Positions 34,138-43,185 of a stretch of DNA of 64,000 nucleotides are shown here, one piece after another. The stretch is taken from positions 868,001 to 932,000 of the forward strand of contig CP073762.1 of the NCBI GenBank assembly GCA_018399055.1, given 5' to 3'. A model generated the notes under the pieces. The model ran no database searches. It was not told the origin of the DNA and was given only the letters and a program-made list of their open reading frames with translations. The translations under genes were made by a program, and so were the position numbers. Numbering within the stretch: the first letter of the stretch is position 1; every line of letters begins with the position of its first letter. This DNA is from Simkaniaceae bacterium (GTDB lineage: Bacteria > Chlamydiota > Chlamydiia > Chlamydiales > Simkaniaceae).

Positions 34138-36069
34138 ATGAAAATACTTCTAAAAGCCGCATTGCGGGTTCGTCGACACCTCTCTCTTTTTATTGTTACC
34201 CTTGTTACTCTTATTGGTCTAACTGTTGCTAGCTACATGGAGATGTTCAGTATAGGGGTTATTTCTGATACTGGAGCTGATTTCTTTGCTCTGTTTGCCT
34301 CTAAAAATGATAAGGGTGAGTATAGCGATTATGTTACCCAGGAAGATATCCAAGAAAAATGGAAAAAGATTGATCGGGAGAAGACAGGGCATATCACCAA
34401 AGACGATGCCCAAAGCTTTATGATCAAGAAGACGGGAAGCAATCCTCTCAAACGAGTGATGTACCAGATCAAGCGTCACTTTCATTTTGAACAAAATATG
34501 AAAGCCTTTATTACCCTTCTTCTAATGGTGGCAATTTTCAAGGCCTTTTTTCTTTTTTTTAGTCGTTATGCGACGCAGATTTTATCAATCCGGATTAGCC
34601 GGGATTTAAGACAGCAATATTTTGAACATCTGCAACATCAGCAAATGAGTTTTTTCCAAAAATATAATATTGGAACCCTTTCTTCAAGAGTGACGGGGGA
34701 TGCTAACCAAATAGCCTCCTCGATTAATTCCTTTCTAATAAACTATATTCAAGCGCCTTTTACTATTATTGCAGCCCTTGTTGGGTGTTTCTGGATGTCG
34801 TGGCAGCTCTCCGCGGTAATCTTTTTAGGGCTTCCGATGATTGCCCTTCCCGTAATTTTTGTGACGCGAAAAGTGAAACGAATCACGCGCCAGTTGCAGA
34901 AAAACCAAGAGGGGTTTACTTCAGTTCTGATCGACTTTTTAGCAGGAATTCAAACTGTCAAAGTCTTTGCCATGGAATCCTTTTCGTTCAAGAAGTATCA
35001 AGAACAGAATGTTCAAATGGCCAGGCTTGAGAGCAAAACTGCTAAGTACGATCTACTTACTCGTCCCATTCTCCATACTATTACTACAGTATGCCTGGCA
35101 ACTGTCATTATTGTGGGTTTGCATATTTTAGATATGAGGATTTCTGAGCTTATTGTTTTTGCGGGTCTTCTTCATCTCTTCTATGAACCTGTGAAGAAAT
35201 TTGCTGAGGAAAATACAAACATTCAAAAAGGGGTTGTTGCTGCTGAGAGGATGTACGAGGTTCTCAATCTGAGGCCTGAGATCAATGACCGTCCTGATGC
35301 AATCAAAATGAGCAGTTTTTCCACCGCGCTAGAGTTTGATAAAGTATGGTTCAAGTACGGAGATAAGTGGATTCTTAAAGATCTCAGCTTTTCTGTAAAG
35401 AAAGGGGAGACTGTGGCTCTTGTGGGGAGCACTGGTGCTGGGAAATCAACCATTGTTCAACTACTGCCCCGCCTCTATGATATCCAAAAAGGGGAGATCC
35501 GGATAGACGGAAAGCCCATCCAGGACTATACCCAGAAATCACTCCGGGAACATATTGCTTTTGTTCCTCAAAAACCCTTTCTTTTCTACGACACGATTGC
35601 AGCCAATATTTCTTATGGCAAACCTTTCTCGAAAGAAGCGATTATTAAAGCGGCTAAGAAAGCTCATGCTCATGAATTTGTCAAAAACCTTCCAAACACC
35701 TACGATACCATGCTTGCTGAAACAGGCAAGAACTTTTCTGGAGGACAGCAACAACGTTTGGCAATCGCGCGTGCACTTGTTAAAGATGCTCCCATCCTGA
35801 TTCTTGACGAGGCGACTTCCTCTCTTGATGCTGTAAGCGAAGATAAAATCAAGATGGCCATTAAGGAGCTTCACGGGGAGGTCACCCAAATCCTCATTGC
35901 TCACCGCCTTTCCACGATCGAGTATGCCGATCGGATCATTTACCTAGAGCACGGCCAAAAGGTTGCTGAGGGAAGCAAGGAAGAGCTTCTTGCCTCCTGC
36001 GAGCCGTTCAAACACCTCTGGGATACGCACTTCCGCTCCCAAAACCTTTCTGAACCTATAGCGCACTAA
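34138..36069 (+). CDS. msbA: MsbA-like ABC exporter with EF-hand-like insertion
   Basis: 643 aa type IV ABC exporter (half transporter). A membrane helix at ~15-33, an unusual ~80-residue segment, then five helices from ~118 on. The ATPase domain begins ~390: Walker A GSTGAGKS, Q-loop FVPQKPF, signature FSGGQQQRLAIAR, Walker B ILILDEATSSLD, H-loop AHRLST. Homodimers flip lipid A core across the inner membrane; the chlamydial position after accA supports that. The segment between the first two helices contains D79-R-E-K-T-G-H-I-T-K-D-D90, which fits the EF-hand loop pattern (D1, E3, T5, G6, I8, D12). It should face the periplasm. Whether it binds calcium is untested. Confidence 0.88.
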   Translation: MKILLKAALRVRRHLSLFIVTLVTLIGLTVASYMEMFSIGVISDTGADFFALFASKNDKGEYSDYVTQEDIQEKWKKIDREKTGHITKDDAQSFMIKKTGSNPLKRVMYQIKRHFHFEQNMKAFITLLLMVAIFKAFFLFFSRYATQILSIRISRDLRQQYFEHLQHQQMSFFQKYNIGTLSSRVTGDANQIASSINSFLINYIQAPFTIIAALVGCFWMSWQLSAVIFLGLPMIALPVIFVTRKVKRITRQLQKNQEGFTSVLIDFLAGIQTVKVFAMESFSFKKYQEQNVQMARLESKTAKYDLLTRPILHTITTVCLATVIIVGLHILDMRISELIVFAGLLHLFYEPVKKFAEENTNIQKGVVAAERMYEVLNLRPEINDRPDAIKMSSFSTALEFDKVWFKYGDKWILKDLSFSVKKGETVALVGSTGAGKSTIVQLLPRLYDIQKGEIRIDGKPIQDYTQKSLREHIAFVPQKPFLFYDTIAANISYGKPFSKEAIIKAAKKAHAHEFVKNLPNTYDTMLAETGKNFSGGQQQRLAIARALVKDAPILILDEATSSLDAVSEDKIKMAIKELHGEVTQILIAHRLSTIEYADRIIYLEHGQKVAEGSKEELLASCEPFKHLWDTHFRSQNLSEPIAH

Positions 36070-36108
36070 GTATTTGTTTTTTGAAATTGGTATTACCTAT
36101 AGATGTCC

Positions 36109-36498
36109 TTATGGAAGAACGTCTATTTTTGATTTGAATGATGTGCTTCCACAGCTACACCTTGCTGGTGGATTGGGATAATACTTCTTTCCACATTTAG
36201 TACATTCGTAAACGACCTTCTCTGGGCTTGAAAGAGTAATAAAGAGCTCCCCATTCATGGATTCTATAATTGGAATCGGCATAGAATAACCACAGGCACA
36301 CTCAATATATATTTCAGAATCAATGATTTGTACTGCATTTGGTTTAAAATAAACTCGCCCTGCTTCTATGCGGTTGATAGAGTCACTAGCAACATCAAAA
36401 ATTTCACTAGCTGTTACATCCGAAATTTTTGTAGTCAAGGAATAAACTGGGATGTGTATAATTGTTATTAAGAATGAAATCATGTGGAAAAACTTCAT
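36109..36498 (-). CDS. Exported small protein with cysteine-rich zinc-ribbon-like tail
   Basis: 129 aa. An N-terminal hydrophobic signal (MISFLITIIHIPVYS) precedes a CACGYSMPI pair, then a C-terminal CTKCGKKYY...CSCGS, eight-residue-type zinc ribbon spacing. Zinc ribbons are uncommon in exported proteins, so an oxidised disulfide role is equally possible. It is transcribed away from the 36518 gene with only 19 bases between start codons, so each promoter must lie within the other gene or overlap. Not recognised. Confidence 0.65.
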   Translation of the reverse strand: MKFFHMISFLITIIHIPVYSLTTKISDVTASEIFDVASDSINRIEAGRVYFKPNAVQIIDSEIYIECACGYSMPIPIIESMNGELFITLSSPEKVVYECTKCGKKYYPNPPARCSCGSTSFKSKIDVLP

Positions 36499-36517
36499 GG
36501 GTAGCTCTTAGGAGTTT

Positions 36518-37429
36518 ATGAAAAAAACAAAGATTATTACCTCTCTGGTTTTTTCTGCAATGACAATTATTTTAGGGTGTTTCATTTATTTAAAACCATT
36601 TTCTAAACAGATAGCTGGTGAACAAGATGAAATCTCTCTTTTTCTTGAAAATGTAATGATTCGAGAGAATGGGATATATACTCTTTTAGGGAGTAAGCCA
36701 ATAACGAGTTTTAGAATTGAAAATGAAAAATTTCCCCAGTCAAGAGAGGAGGTAGTTTCTGAATACAAACGACTGATAGATGACAACCCTTCTTTTGAGG
36801 CTAGGTTAAGTTTTGTTGACTATGAAACAAGTGTTAATGAAGCAAAAAATATGAAACACCTTAGGCACGAAGAACTATGGGCTTCTTGGATACAAGCTTA
36901 TGGGGACAAAAAAAGTGCAAAATACCTGTTTATTTCTAGACCATCTCCACATGCAGTTGGAAACGAAGGTTTTTTTGTTAACATACCGATGACTACTTAC
37001 ACACTTTCGATCTATCAAGAACTCTTTCAAAAGCGTACTGGTATCATTTTTGATCCTAAACAGATTCTTAAGGAAATTTTTTCAGAGCATTCAGAATTTT
37101 GGGAGAAAGTTTTTAAAGATCATTTTCTTATTGGAATATTGTTAGGTTATGGGAAAAGAAATGCATTCATTTGGGAACTAGAAGATCAAGCTAGTGACAC
37201 TTTAAGGTGTGATGCGAATAATCTAATGATCGACGATTCAGAGTACTCTAAAATCTTGGTAAAAGAAAAAATCACAATTTCAGATTTGTTAATCCCTTTT
37301 TTTATTTCGTATAGCATATTCGATCTGGAAATCGAAAAGTATTGGCAAGAACGTGAGTCTATTATCAATACGATTTCACAAACCCATTTTAGCTCTCAAA
37401 TTTTGAAACTACTAGGATATGAAGAATAA
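36518..37429 (+). CDS. Membrane-anchored or lipoprotein-like protein, unrecognised
   Basis: 303 aa. N-terminus KKTKIITSLVFSAMTIILGCFIYLK: a hydrophobic segment with an ILGC that could be a lipobox, though the hydrophobic run continues past the Cys, so a plain anchor is also possible. The rest is soluble, helical and Tyr/Glu/Lys-rich. AGGAG lies just before ATG. AT-rich, with no family recognised; accessory gene between msbA and the exonuclease. Confidence 0.65.
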   Translation: MKKTKIITSLVFSAMTIILGCFIYLKPFSKQIAGEQDEISLFLENVMIRENGIYTLLGSKPITSFRIENEKFPQSREEVVSEYKRLIDDNPSFEARLSFVDYETSVNEAKNMKHLRHEELWASWIQAYGDKKSAKYLFISRPSPHAVGNEGFFVNIPMTTYTLSIYQELFQKRTGIIFDPKQILKEIFSEHSEFWEKVFKDHFLIGILLGYGKRNAFIWELEDQASDTLRCDANNLMIDDSEYSKILVKEKITISDLLIPFFISYSIFDLEIEKYWQERESIINTISQTHFSSQILKLLGYEE

Positions 37430-37434
37430 ATTGT

Positions 37435-38133
37435 CTAATTAGGGAGCATTCCAAGGGAGGCAAAGGCTTCTTTAAGTTCTTCGTTATCGGCTTTGTCGAG
37501 GGCGCCATTTTCGTGGAGCCAGCGGACGTATCCGGGGGGCATCTCTTTGAGGGGAGTGCCGCGGTGTTTGCCGAAGGGCATGTGGCGGAGGGTCTGTTTC
37601 TGCGCCATAAGCTCAAGGATCGTGTCCATGGTAAGATCATCGATCATAAGAGAAAAGACTTGATGAAGGACAATCACATCATCAAGGGCGCGGTGCGCAT
37701 TATTAGCCTCAATACCGTGATATTCTCTGAGGTGTTGGAGGGAGTGGCGCGGAAGGTCAGGGCGGTATTTACGAGAAAATCTGAGCGAGTCGATAAAGGG
37801 CCAGCTGGGAAAAGGGACGCCATTTCTCTCAAACTCATTTTTGATGAAGGGTTTGTCAAAGGCATCATTGTTGTGGGCGATCAGAACCACTTCTTCGGAG
37901 CAGAAGGCGGTAAATTTTTTGGCAACTTCGCCAAAGGAGGGTGCCTCTTTAACCATTTCGTCGGTAATATTATGGATGGCACTCGCTTCAGGGGGAATGG
38001 GGCAGCCGGGATTTATCAAGCTTTCGAATGTGCGATCTTGAACAGGGTCATAGGCTGCAATTTCAATGATCCGATCCTTATCAGGACGGACACCGGTAGT
38101 TTCAGTATCGTAGTAGATGGGGCGTTTTGTCAT
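37435..38133 (-). CDS. DnaQ-like 3'-5' exonuclease with DUF3820 tail
   Basis: 232 aa. DEDDh exonuclease: YYDTETTGVRPDKDRIIEIAAY carries the first Asp-Glu, IAHNNDAFDKPFI the second Asp region, and NNAHRALDDV the His and last Asp. The C-terminal MPFGKHRGTPLKEMPPGYVRWL is the DUF3820 module, seen at the end of many bacterial DnaQ homologues. It may proofread DNA or trim nucleic acids; chlamydiae keep several DnaQ copies. Convergent to the 36518 gene with five bases between the stops. Confidence 0.88.
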   Translation of the reverse strand: MTKRPIYYDTETTGVRPDKDRIIEIAAYDPVQDRTFESLINPGCPIPPEASAIHNITDEMVKEAPSFGEVAKKFTAFCSEEVVLIAHNNDAFDKPFIKNEFERNGVPFPSWPFIDSLRFSRKYRPDLPRHSLQHLREYHGIEANNAHRALDDVIVLHQVFSLMIDDLTMDTILELMAQKQTLRHMPFGKHRGTPLKEMPPGYVRWLHENGALDKADNEELKEAFASLGMLPN

Positions 38134-38223
38134 AACAGTAACTGTACCTTAAGCGATTAAAATTTGTCAAAATCCCTTTGATAGGGTATGATAAACCCTT
38201 ATTGTAAATTAAGGAATAGGATA

Positions 38224-38385
38224 ATGCGAATTGCTTTAATGCTTCTTGGTTTGATAGCCTTTATGGTGGGATGTTACCAGGTGAGTTCGGATGGTGACGA
38301 TGATCTTCGCGCGGTGCCGGTAACAAATAATCCTAACATTGTACCTGATAGAGGGTTGGGGCCGATGCAATCAATGCCCTATTGA
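38224..38385 (+). CDS. Small lipoprotein, 53 aa
   Basis: MRIALMLLGLIAFMVGCYQV: signal peptide with lipobox MVGC, lipidated Cys17. The mature part is 36 residues, Asp/Pro-rich, ending SMPY. AGGAATAGG lies upstream of ATG 38224; the frame extends to 38188 without a ribosome site. It is 58 bases before pdhA on the same strand. Function unknown; no homologue known to me. Confidence 0.7.
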   Translation: MRIALMLLGLIAFMVGCYQVSSDGDDDLRAVPVTNNPNIVPDRGLGPMQSMPY

Positions 38386-38443
38386 CTTCACTAGGGTTTA
38401 TCAACTAAGTTGAGCATAAAAGCAGGGGCAGGCAGCGCTATCT

Positions 38444-39472
38444 ATGGCGAAGAAAACCGTTCATCACGTTAAGTATAAATTCTTTGAGTCAAGTGCTGAG
38501 ACAGCTGCAAAGGCGCTCGGCAAAGAAGGGCTCAAAGCCATCTTGAAGGAGATGCTTCTCATCCGCCATTTTGAGCTGCGGGCCGAGTCGGCTTATCAGC
38601 AAGGAAAAGTGGGAGGGTTCTTCCATGCTTATATGGGGCAGGAAGCAATTCAAACCGCTGCTGTGAGTGCAATGGGACGAGAGCGCAATTGGTGGATCAC
38701 AACCTATCGATGTCACGCCTTAGCAATGCTTAATGGAGCGACGCCCAATGAAATGATGGCGGAGCTTTACGGAAAGATCACTGGAAATGCGATGGGAAGA
38801 GGGGGCTCGATGCACTTTTATGCAGATAGGATGCTCGGAGGATTTGGAATTGTGGGAGGGCATCTGCCTATCGCAACCGGAGCTGCATTTTCTCTAAAGT
38901 ACCAGAAACAAGATGGTGTTGCAGTATGCTTTTTAGGAGATGGCGCATTTGTGCAGGGAGCAATTCATGAATCGCTTAACTTAGCATCTTTATGGAACCT
39001 CCCATGTATTTATGTGATTGAAAACAATCAATGGGGAATGGGAACTGCTGTGAATCGGGCTCTTTGTGTGCAACCGATTGCGGAGCATTTTGCCCCAGCT
39101 TATGGAATGAAATCCTACACATTGGATGGAATGGATTTTCTGAGTTGTTATGGGGGATTCTACCATATTTACGAAGAGGTTAGGAAGACGGGGAGACCTG
39201 TATTGGTTGAAGCGGTGACCGAGCGTTTTCGCGGACATTCCATTTCTGATCCCGCTCTCTACAGGAGCAAGGAAGAGCTTGAAGAAGCGAAAAGCCGCGA
39301 CCCCATCCATCTTTTTGCAGATGAGCTTAAGAAGCGCAAAGTAATGAATGACAAAGAATTTGAAGCGATGGACACAGAGCAAAAAGAGATTGTGATTGCT
39401 TCGATGAAGTTTGCTGAAGATAGTCCGGATCCTGATGTGACCACACTTGAGGAGGATGTTTTTGCCCCATGA
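38444..39472 (+). CDS. pdhA: Pyruvate dehydrogenase E1 alpha subunit
   Basis: 342 aa. EMLLIRHFELRAESAYQQGKVGGFFHAYMGQEA opens the domain; the thiamine-diphosphate motif GDGAFVQGAIHESLNLASLWNLPCIYVIENN carries the metal ligands, and RFRGHSISDPALYR is the phosphorylation-loop region. With PdhB it decarboxylates pyruvate and loads the acetyl group onto PdhC. Its stop overlaps the pdhB start (ATGA at 39469-39472). First gene of the pdhABC operon, the same order as in Chlamydiaceae. Confidence 0.97.
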   Translation: MAKKTVHHVKYKFFESSAETAAKALGKEGLKAILKEMLLIRHFELRAESAYQQGKVGGFFHAYMGQEAIQTAAVSAMGRERNWWITTYRCHALAMLNGATPNEMMAELYGKITGNAMGRGGSMHFYADRMLGGFGIVGGHLPIATGAAFSLKYQKQDGVAVCFLGDGAFVQGAIHESLNLASLWNLPCIYVIENNQWGMGTAVNRALCVQPIAEHFAPAYGMKSYTLDGMDFLSCYGGFYHIYEEVRKTGRPVLVEAVTERFRGHSISDPALYRSKEELEEAKSRDPIHLFADELKKRKVMNDKEFEAMDTEQKEIVIASMKFAEDSPDPDVTTLEEDVFAP

Positions 39473-40464
39473 ATGATAAAATGCAGACAGTAGAGTTAAG
39501 AGAAGCAATTAGGCAAGCCATCGATGAAGAGATGGAGAGGGACGACAAAGTCTATCTCATGGGAGAAGAGGTTGCGGAGTACAACGGAGCTTATAAAGTC
39601 TCGAAGGGACTTCTCGATAAGTGGGGACCAGGCCGGATTATTGATACGCCGATTGCTGAAAATGGGTTTACAGGTTTGAGCATTGGTGCTGCCATGACGG
39701 GATTGCGCCCGATTGTTGAATTCATGAGTTTTAACTTCTCATTCGTAGCCTTTGATCAACTTGTATCAAACGCTTGCAAGATGCACTATATGTCCGGAAA
39801 TCGCTTTAGTGTTCCCATTGTTTTTAGGGGGCCGAATGGGGCAGCGGCCCAGGTGTCGTGTCAACATTCCCATTGTGTTGAAGCTCTCTATGGAAATCTT
39901 CCTGGGTTTATTATTATGGCTCCGAGCAATCCTTATGATGCCAAGGGGCTACTTAAAACAGCGATTCGGAATAACAGCCCGGTGATCTACTTAGAAAATG
40001 AGCTCGATTATGGAATGAAAATGGAAATCCCGACTGAGGAGTATCTTGTGCCGATTGGGAAGGCCAAGGTTCTGAGTGTGGGAAAACATCTGACCCTTAT
40101 TTCACATAGTCGCATGATTCATCACTGCCAGCAGGTAGTGCAACACTACGCAAAGAAGGGGATAGAGATCGAATTGATTGATCTTCGCACTATTAAACCA
40201 CTCGATATGGGAACAATTTGCGAGTCGGTTCGAAAGACCCATTTTGCGGTTCTCGTTGAAGAAGGACATATTTTTGCAGGAATTTCTGCAGAGATAGGCT
40301 TTCAAATCCAAGAACAGTGTTTTGACTTTTTAGATGCGCCGCTCAAGCGGGTCTGTCAACTAGAGACTCCTCTTCCCTATAATAAAAACCTTGAGAAAGA
40401 GTCCCAGCCCAATCCAGAACGCATTATAGCCGCAATCGACGAAACCCTACACCGCAGGAGCTAA
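39469..40464 (+). CDS. pdhB: Pyruvate dehydrogenase E1 beta subunit
   Basis: 331 aa. MQTVELREAIRQAIDEEMERDDKVYLMGEEVAEYNGAYKVS, DTPIAENGFTGLSIGAAMTGLRPIVEFM and GAAAQVSCQHSHCVEALYGNLPG are typical E1 beta blocks; IDLRTIKPLDMGTICESVRKTHFAVLVEEGH is the C-terminal transketolase domain. ATG 39469 overlaps the pdhA stop; an ATG at 39481 is an alternative that would still be coupled. It forms the alpha2beta2 E1 enzyme with PdhA. Confidence 0.97.
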   Translation: MNDKMQTVELREAIRQAIDEEMERDDKVYLMGEEVAEYNGAYKVSKGLLDKWGPGRIIDTPIAENGFTGLSIGAAMTGLRPIVEFMSFNFSFVAFDQLVSNACKMHYMSGNRFSVPIVFRGPNGAAAQVSCQHSHCVEALYGNLPGFIIMAPSNPYDAKGLLKTAIRNNSPVIYLENELDYGMKMEIPTEEYLVPIGKAKVLSVGKHLTLISHSRMIHHCQQVVQHYAKKGIEIELIDLRTIKPLDMGTICESVRKTHFAVLVEEGHIFAGISAEIGFQIQEQCFDFLDAPLKRVCQLETPLPYNKNLEKESQPNPERIIAAIDETLHRRS

Positions 40465-40469
40465 TACCC

Positions 40470-41759
40470 ATGCCGTTTACCCTCACCATGCCGAAACTTA
40501 CACCTACAATGGAAGGGGGAACCATTGTCAAGTGGCACAAAAAAGAAGGAGACTCAGTCAAAGACGGAGAGCTTCTTTTTGAAGTTGCAACCGATAAAGC
40601 AACGGTTGAACATAGCGCCCTTGATGGAGGTTACTTGCGAAAAATCCTTGTGAACGAAGGGGAAGAAGCCCTCGTAAATCAGGCCGTCGCTATTTTTACC
40701 GAATCAAAAGATGAGAGCATTGAAGGATACCAACCTGAAGGACTCAATCAAATAGATACAGAGGCACCTGCTGAAGAGGTTGGAGCTTCAGAGACAACAG
40801 CTCCAGCTGCAAAGAGATCGGGCGGCATTATGTCTCAGGTTGCGTTTCCCATCGAGCCACCACTCGAAGATTACACCTTTGAATTTGATACAGGTATGCA
40901 TGAGCGCCTTGCGGCATCACCCCTTGCGAAGAAGTTGGCCAAAGAGAAAGGGATTGATTTGACCTCCGTGAAGGGAACGGGTCCTGATGGACGGGTGATG
41001 AGTCGAGATTTAGATTTAGCGCAGCCCAATACCCCTGCAAGTTTTGGGCATAAAGGAGCTCCCACAGAAAAGCCAGGTACTTACGACGAAGAGCCTATGT
41101 CTCCGATGCGCAAAGCCATTGGGGAAAAGCTCCAAGCTTCTAAAACCTTTATTCCCCATTTTTATGTTCAGCAAGATGTTGATGTTGAGCCAATGATCAA
41201 CCTGCGCGAACAGCTTAAAGCAGGAGGGATTAAAGTCACTTATAACGATTTTATCATGCGCGCTGCAGCGCTCGCCCTTAAAGAGCATCCTGTTGTGAAT
41301 AGTGGATTTAATTCTGAAGGGAGTCAAATTGTCCGATTCAAGACAATCGATATAGCCGTTGCTGTGAGTATTGATGAAGGGCTTATTACCCCTATCGTGC
41401 GCCATGTCGACTATAAAAACCTTGGGCAGATTTCGGCTGAGGTGAGGCACTTAGCAGGCCTTGCTAAAGAAGGGAAACTTCAACCCCATCAATACCGTGG
41501 AGGTTCCTTCACAGTCTCAAATTTAGGGATGTTTGGAATCCATGACTTCCAAGCGATCATCAACCCTCCACAGGTCTCGATCCTCTCAATTGGAGGCATG
41601 AGAGACTGCGCTGTTGTCAAAGACGGGCAGGTTGTTGCCGGCAAGCGGATGATGCTCTCTCTTTCTAGTGACCATCGAGTGGTTGATGGAGCAGATGGAG
41701 CACGGTTCATTTGCACAGTGCAGAAATATCTTGAAAACCCTACGATATTGCTAATTTAA
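40470..41759 (+). CDS. pdhC: Dihydrolipoamide acetyltransferase, pyruvate dehydrogenase E2
   Basis: 429 aa. The lipoyl domain (1-80) has the modified Lys in VATDKATVEH; a Glu/Ala/Pro linker follows. The peripheral subunit-binding domain is ASPLAKKLAKEKGIDLTSVKGTGPDGRV (~residues 150-180). The catalytic domain ends with SSDHRVVDGADGA, carrying the His and Asp of the HxxxDG active site. It transfers acetyl to CoA and forms the complex core. Five bases separate it from pdhB. E3 (lpdA) is not in the window. Confidence 0.97.
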   Translation: MPFTLTMPKLTPTMEGGTIVKWHKKEGDSVKDGELLFEVATDKATVEHSALDGGYLRKILVNEGEEALVNQAVAIFTESKDESIEGYQPEGLNQIDTEAPAEEVGASETTAPAAKRSGGIMSQVAFPIEPPLEDYTFEFDTGMHERLAASPLAKKLAKEKGIDLTSVKGTGPDGRVMSRDLDLAQPNTPASFGHKGAPTEKPGTYDEEPMSPMRKAIGEKLQASKTFIPHFYVQQDVDVEPMINLREQLKAGGIKVTYNDFIMRAAALALKEHPVVNSGFNSEGSQIVRFKTIDIAVAVSIDEGLITPIVRHVDYKNLGQISAEVRHLAGLAKEGKLQPHQYRGGSFTVSNLGMFGIHDFQAIINPPQVSILSIGGMRDCAVVKDGQVVAGKRMMLSLSSDHRVVDGADGARFICTVQKYLENPTILLI

Positions 41760-41838
41760 ATTATTATTCCTCTTCATTTATAGTCATTATTGTACTATCA
41801 TGCTTGTCAATAACGGACGAAAAGTGGAGAGTTGACAC

Positions 41839-43182
41839 ATGTCAGAAATTACATTAACAGTTAAGGGTTATCAGTTTAGCCATCCAAAAGAGAATGTTTC
41901 AGCTTCTCAATTCATCCAGAATGCCGCGAAGAAAAGTGATTTTCGACTCAAGGCAGCAGCAAATCTTTTTTTTGCAGCTCTATTCAACCTAGGAAATACC
42001 GCTTATTACACCACTTCCACAGTTTTTGGAACCGTCAAAAGGTTCCCCACTGAAGGAAAAAAAGAAGCAAAGAATTTTTTAAATGCAGAAGGGCTCAAAG
42101 CGCTTAATACCGCTATTTACACTGCAACAACCGCCCTGCTAACCATTGCTTCCCTATACGACTCAAAGTGGGCTCTCTCTCATATCGAAGTCAAATGCCC
42201 TCCTCGTCGAGACCCACCGCAAGAAGAAGAGGTCGTTCCTAATCCACTGGCAAGAGGGTGTAACTATGAGCCAGAGGTATTGGCTATAATGCAGGCAACT
42301 CCAGAGGGACAGCTTCAGCTTTTAAAAGATGTTTTTCAACACACTTTGGAAAGTGATGATTATTCTAAGGCCTTAATGGTGGAGTATCAGGGGGCGTTTA
42401 CTCAGGAGCAAGAATATGCACTGCCAATTTTGAAAGGTCTTCTTGCGCGGATCATTTTTGTTCAAGATTGGGAAAGTGCTCCTGAGTTGCAACATGTCAT
42501 CCCAGTCATTAAAACGGAGCTAGAAGTAGTAAAAGTAGATGAGACCATTATTAAAGAAAAAGCAGATAAGGTCGCATTTGCTTTAGAGATTCGAATAGCG
42601 AATCTTCAAGCAGCTGAAGAAGCTCGATTGCTTCGAGAAGAACAAGATCGAGAATACCAAGAGAGTCTTGCAGCTGAGCGTCTAAAAGCAGAACAGGCGC
42701 GCCTAAAGGAGGCTCAGGAAGAGGCTCTTGGCGCAATTGAAACGGAGCTTGATCAGGCTTTTGACGGCCTGGGGACTCGACTAGAAAGTTTTGCTGCGAT
42801 ACGCGCTGATCTTACACAGAACTGGCAGGATACTGCATCAAAGACCCGTGGACTTGTTGTATATAATGCTAAGGAGATGTTTAGATTTGTATCCGCTCGA
42901 TTAAAAGATGTAGACTTAGGAGTGATAGACCTAAGCAAAGTTCCAGAAAGAGCTCCTCATGAAGGTCTGCAGGAGAGGTATCCTCTGGCAGATGTTGCCC
43001 TTTTCGAAAGGATTAATGCTACTCAAGAAGCAATTCAAGCAAGAATTACGGACATCAATACTCTTATTGATTATGCGGGTCTTACGAGACTCAAAAATGC
43101 TTTTCCTGCTGAGGCCTCAGAGGCGCAAAAAGTAGAGCATGGGCAACTTGTGCTTGATCATATTACTGCGGTTCGGCAGTAA
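41839..43182 (+). CDS. Coiled-coil protein with paired N-terminal hydrophobic segments
   Basis: 447 aa. Two hydrophobic stretches lie at ~residues 35-60 (RLKAAANLFFAALFNLGNTAYYTT) and ~90-112 (AIYTATTALLTIASLY), separated by a charged stretch. A long charged coiled coil follows at ~245-320, rich in Ala/Glu/Leu (EEARLLREEQDREYQ). It may be a membrane-tethered scaffold; inclusion-membrane localisation is conceivable but not shown. The spacing between hydrophobic stretches is longer than in typical Inc proteins. It has its own likely promoter in the AT-rich 80 bases after pdhC. No named family. Confidence 0.7.
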   Translation: MSEITLTVKGYQFSHPKENVSASQFIQNAAKKSDFRLKAAANLFFAALFNLGNTAYYTTSTVFGTVKRFPTEGKKEAKNFLNAEGLKALNTAIYTATTALLTIASLYDSKWALSHIEVKCPPRRDPPQEEEVVPNPLARGCNYEPEVLAIMQATPEGQLQLLKDVFQHTLESDDYSKALMVEYQGAFTQEQEYALPILKGLLARIIFVQDWESAPELQHVIPVIKTELEVVKVDETIIKEKADKVAFALEIRIANLQAAEEARLLREEQDREYQESLAAERLKAEQARLKEAQEEALGAIETELDQAFDGLGTRLESFAAIRADLTQNWQDTASKTRGLVVYNAKEMFRFVSARLKDVDLGVIDLSKVPERAPHEGLQERYPLADVALFERINATQEAIQARITDINTLIDYAGLTRLKNAFPAEASEAQKVEHGQLVLDHITAVRQ

Positions 43183-43185
43183 TTA

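Noticed and set aside
37513-38160. Forward 215-codon frame
   Set aside because: Antisense of the DnaQ-like exonuclease, whose motifs are clear; the long opposite frame is a by-product of codon use.
38188-38223. Longer N-terminus for the small lipoprotein
   Set aside because: The 12 extra residues precede a perfect signal peptide and the ribosome site lies just before ATG 38224.
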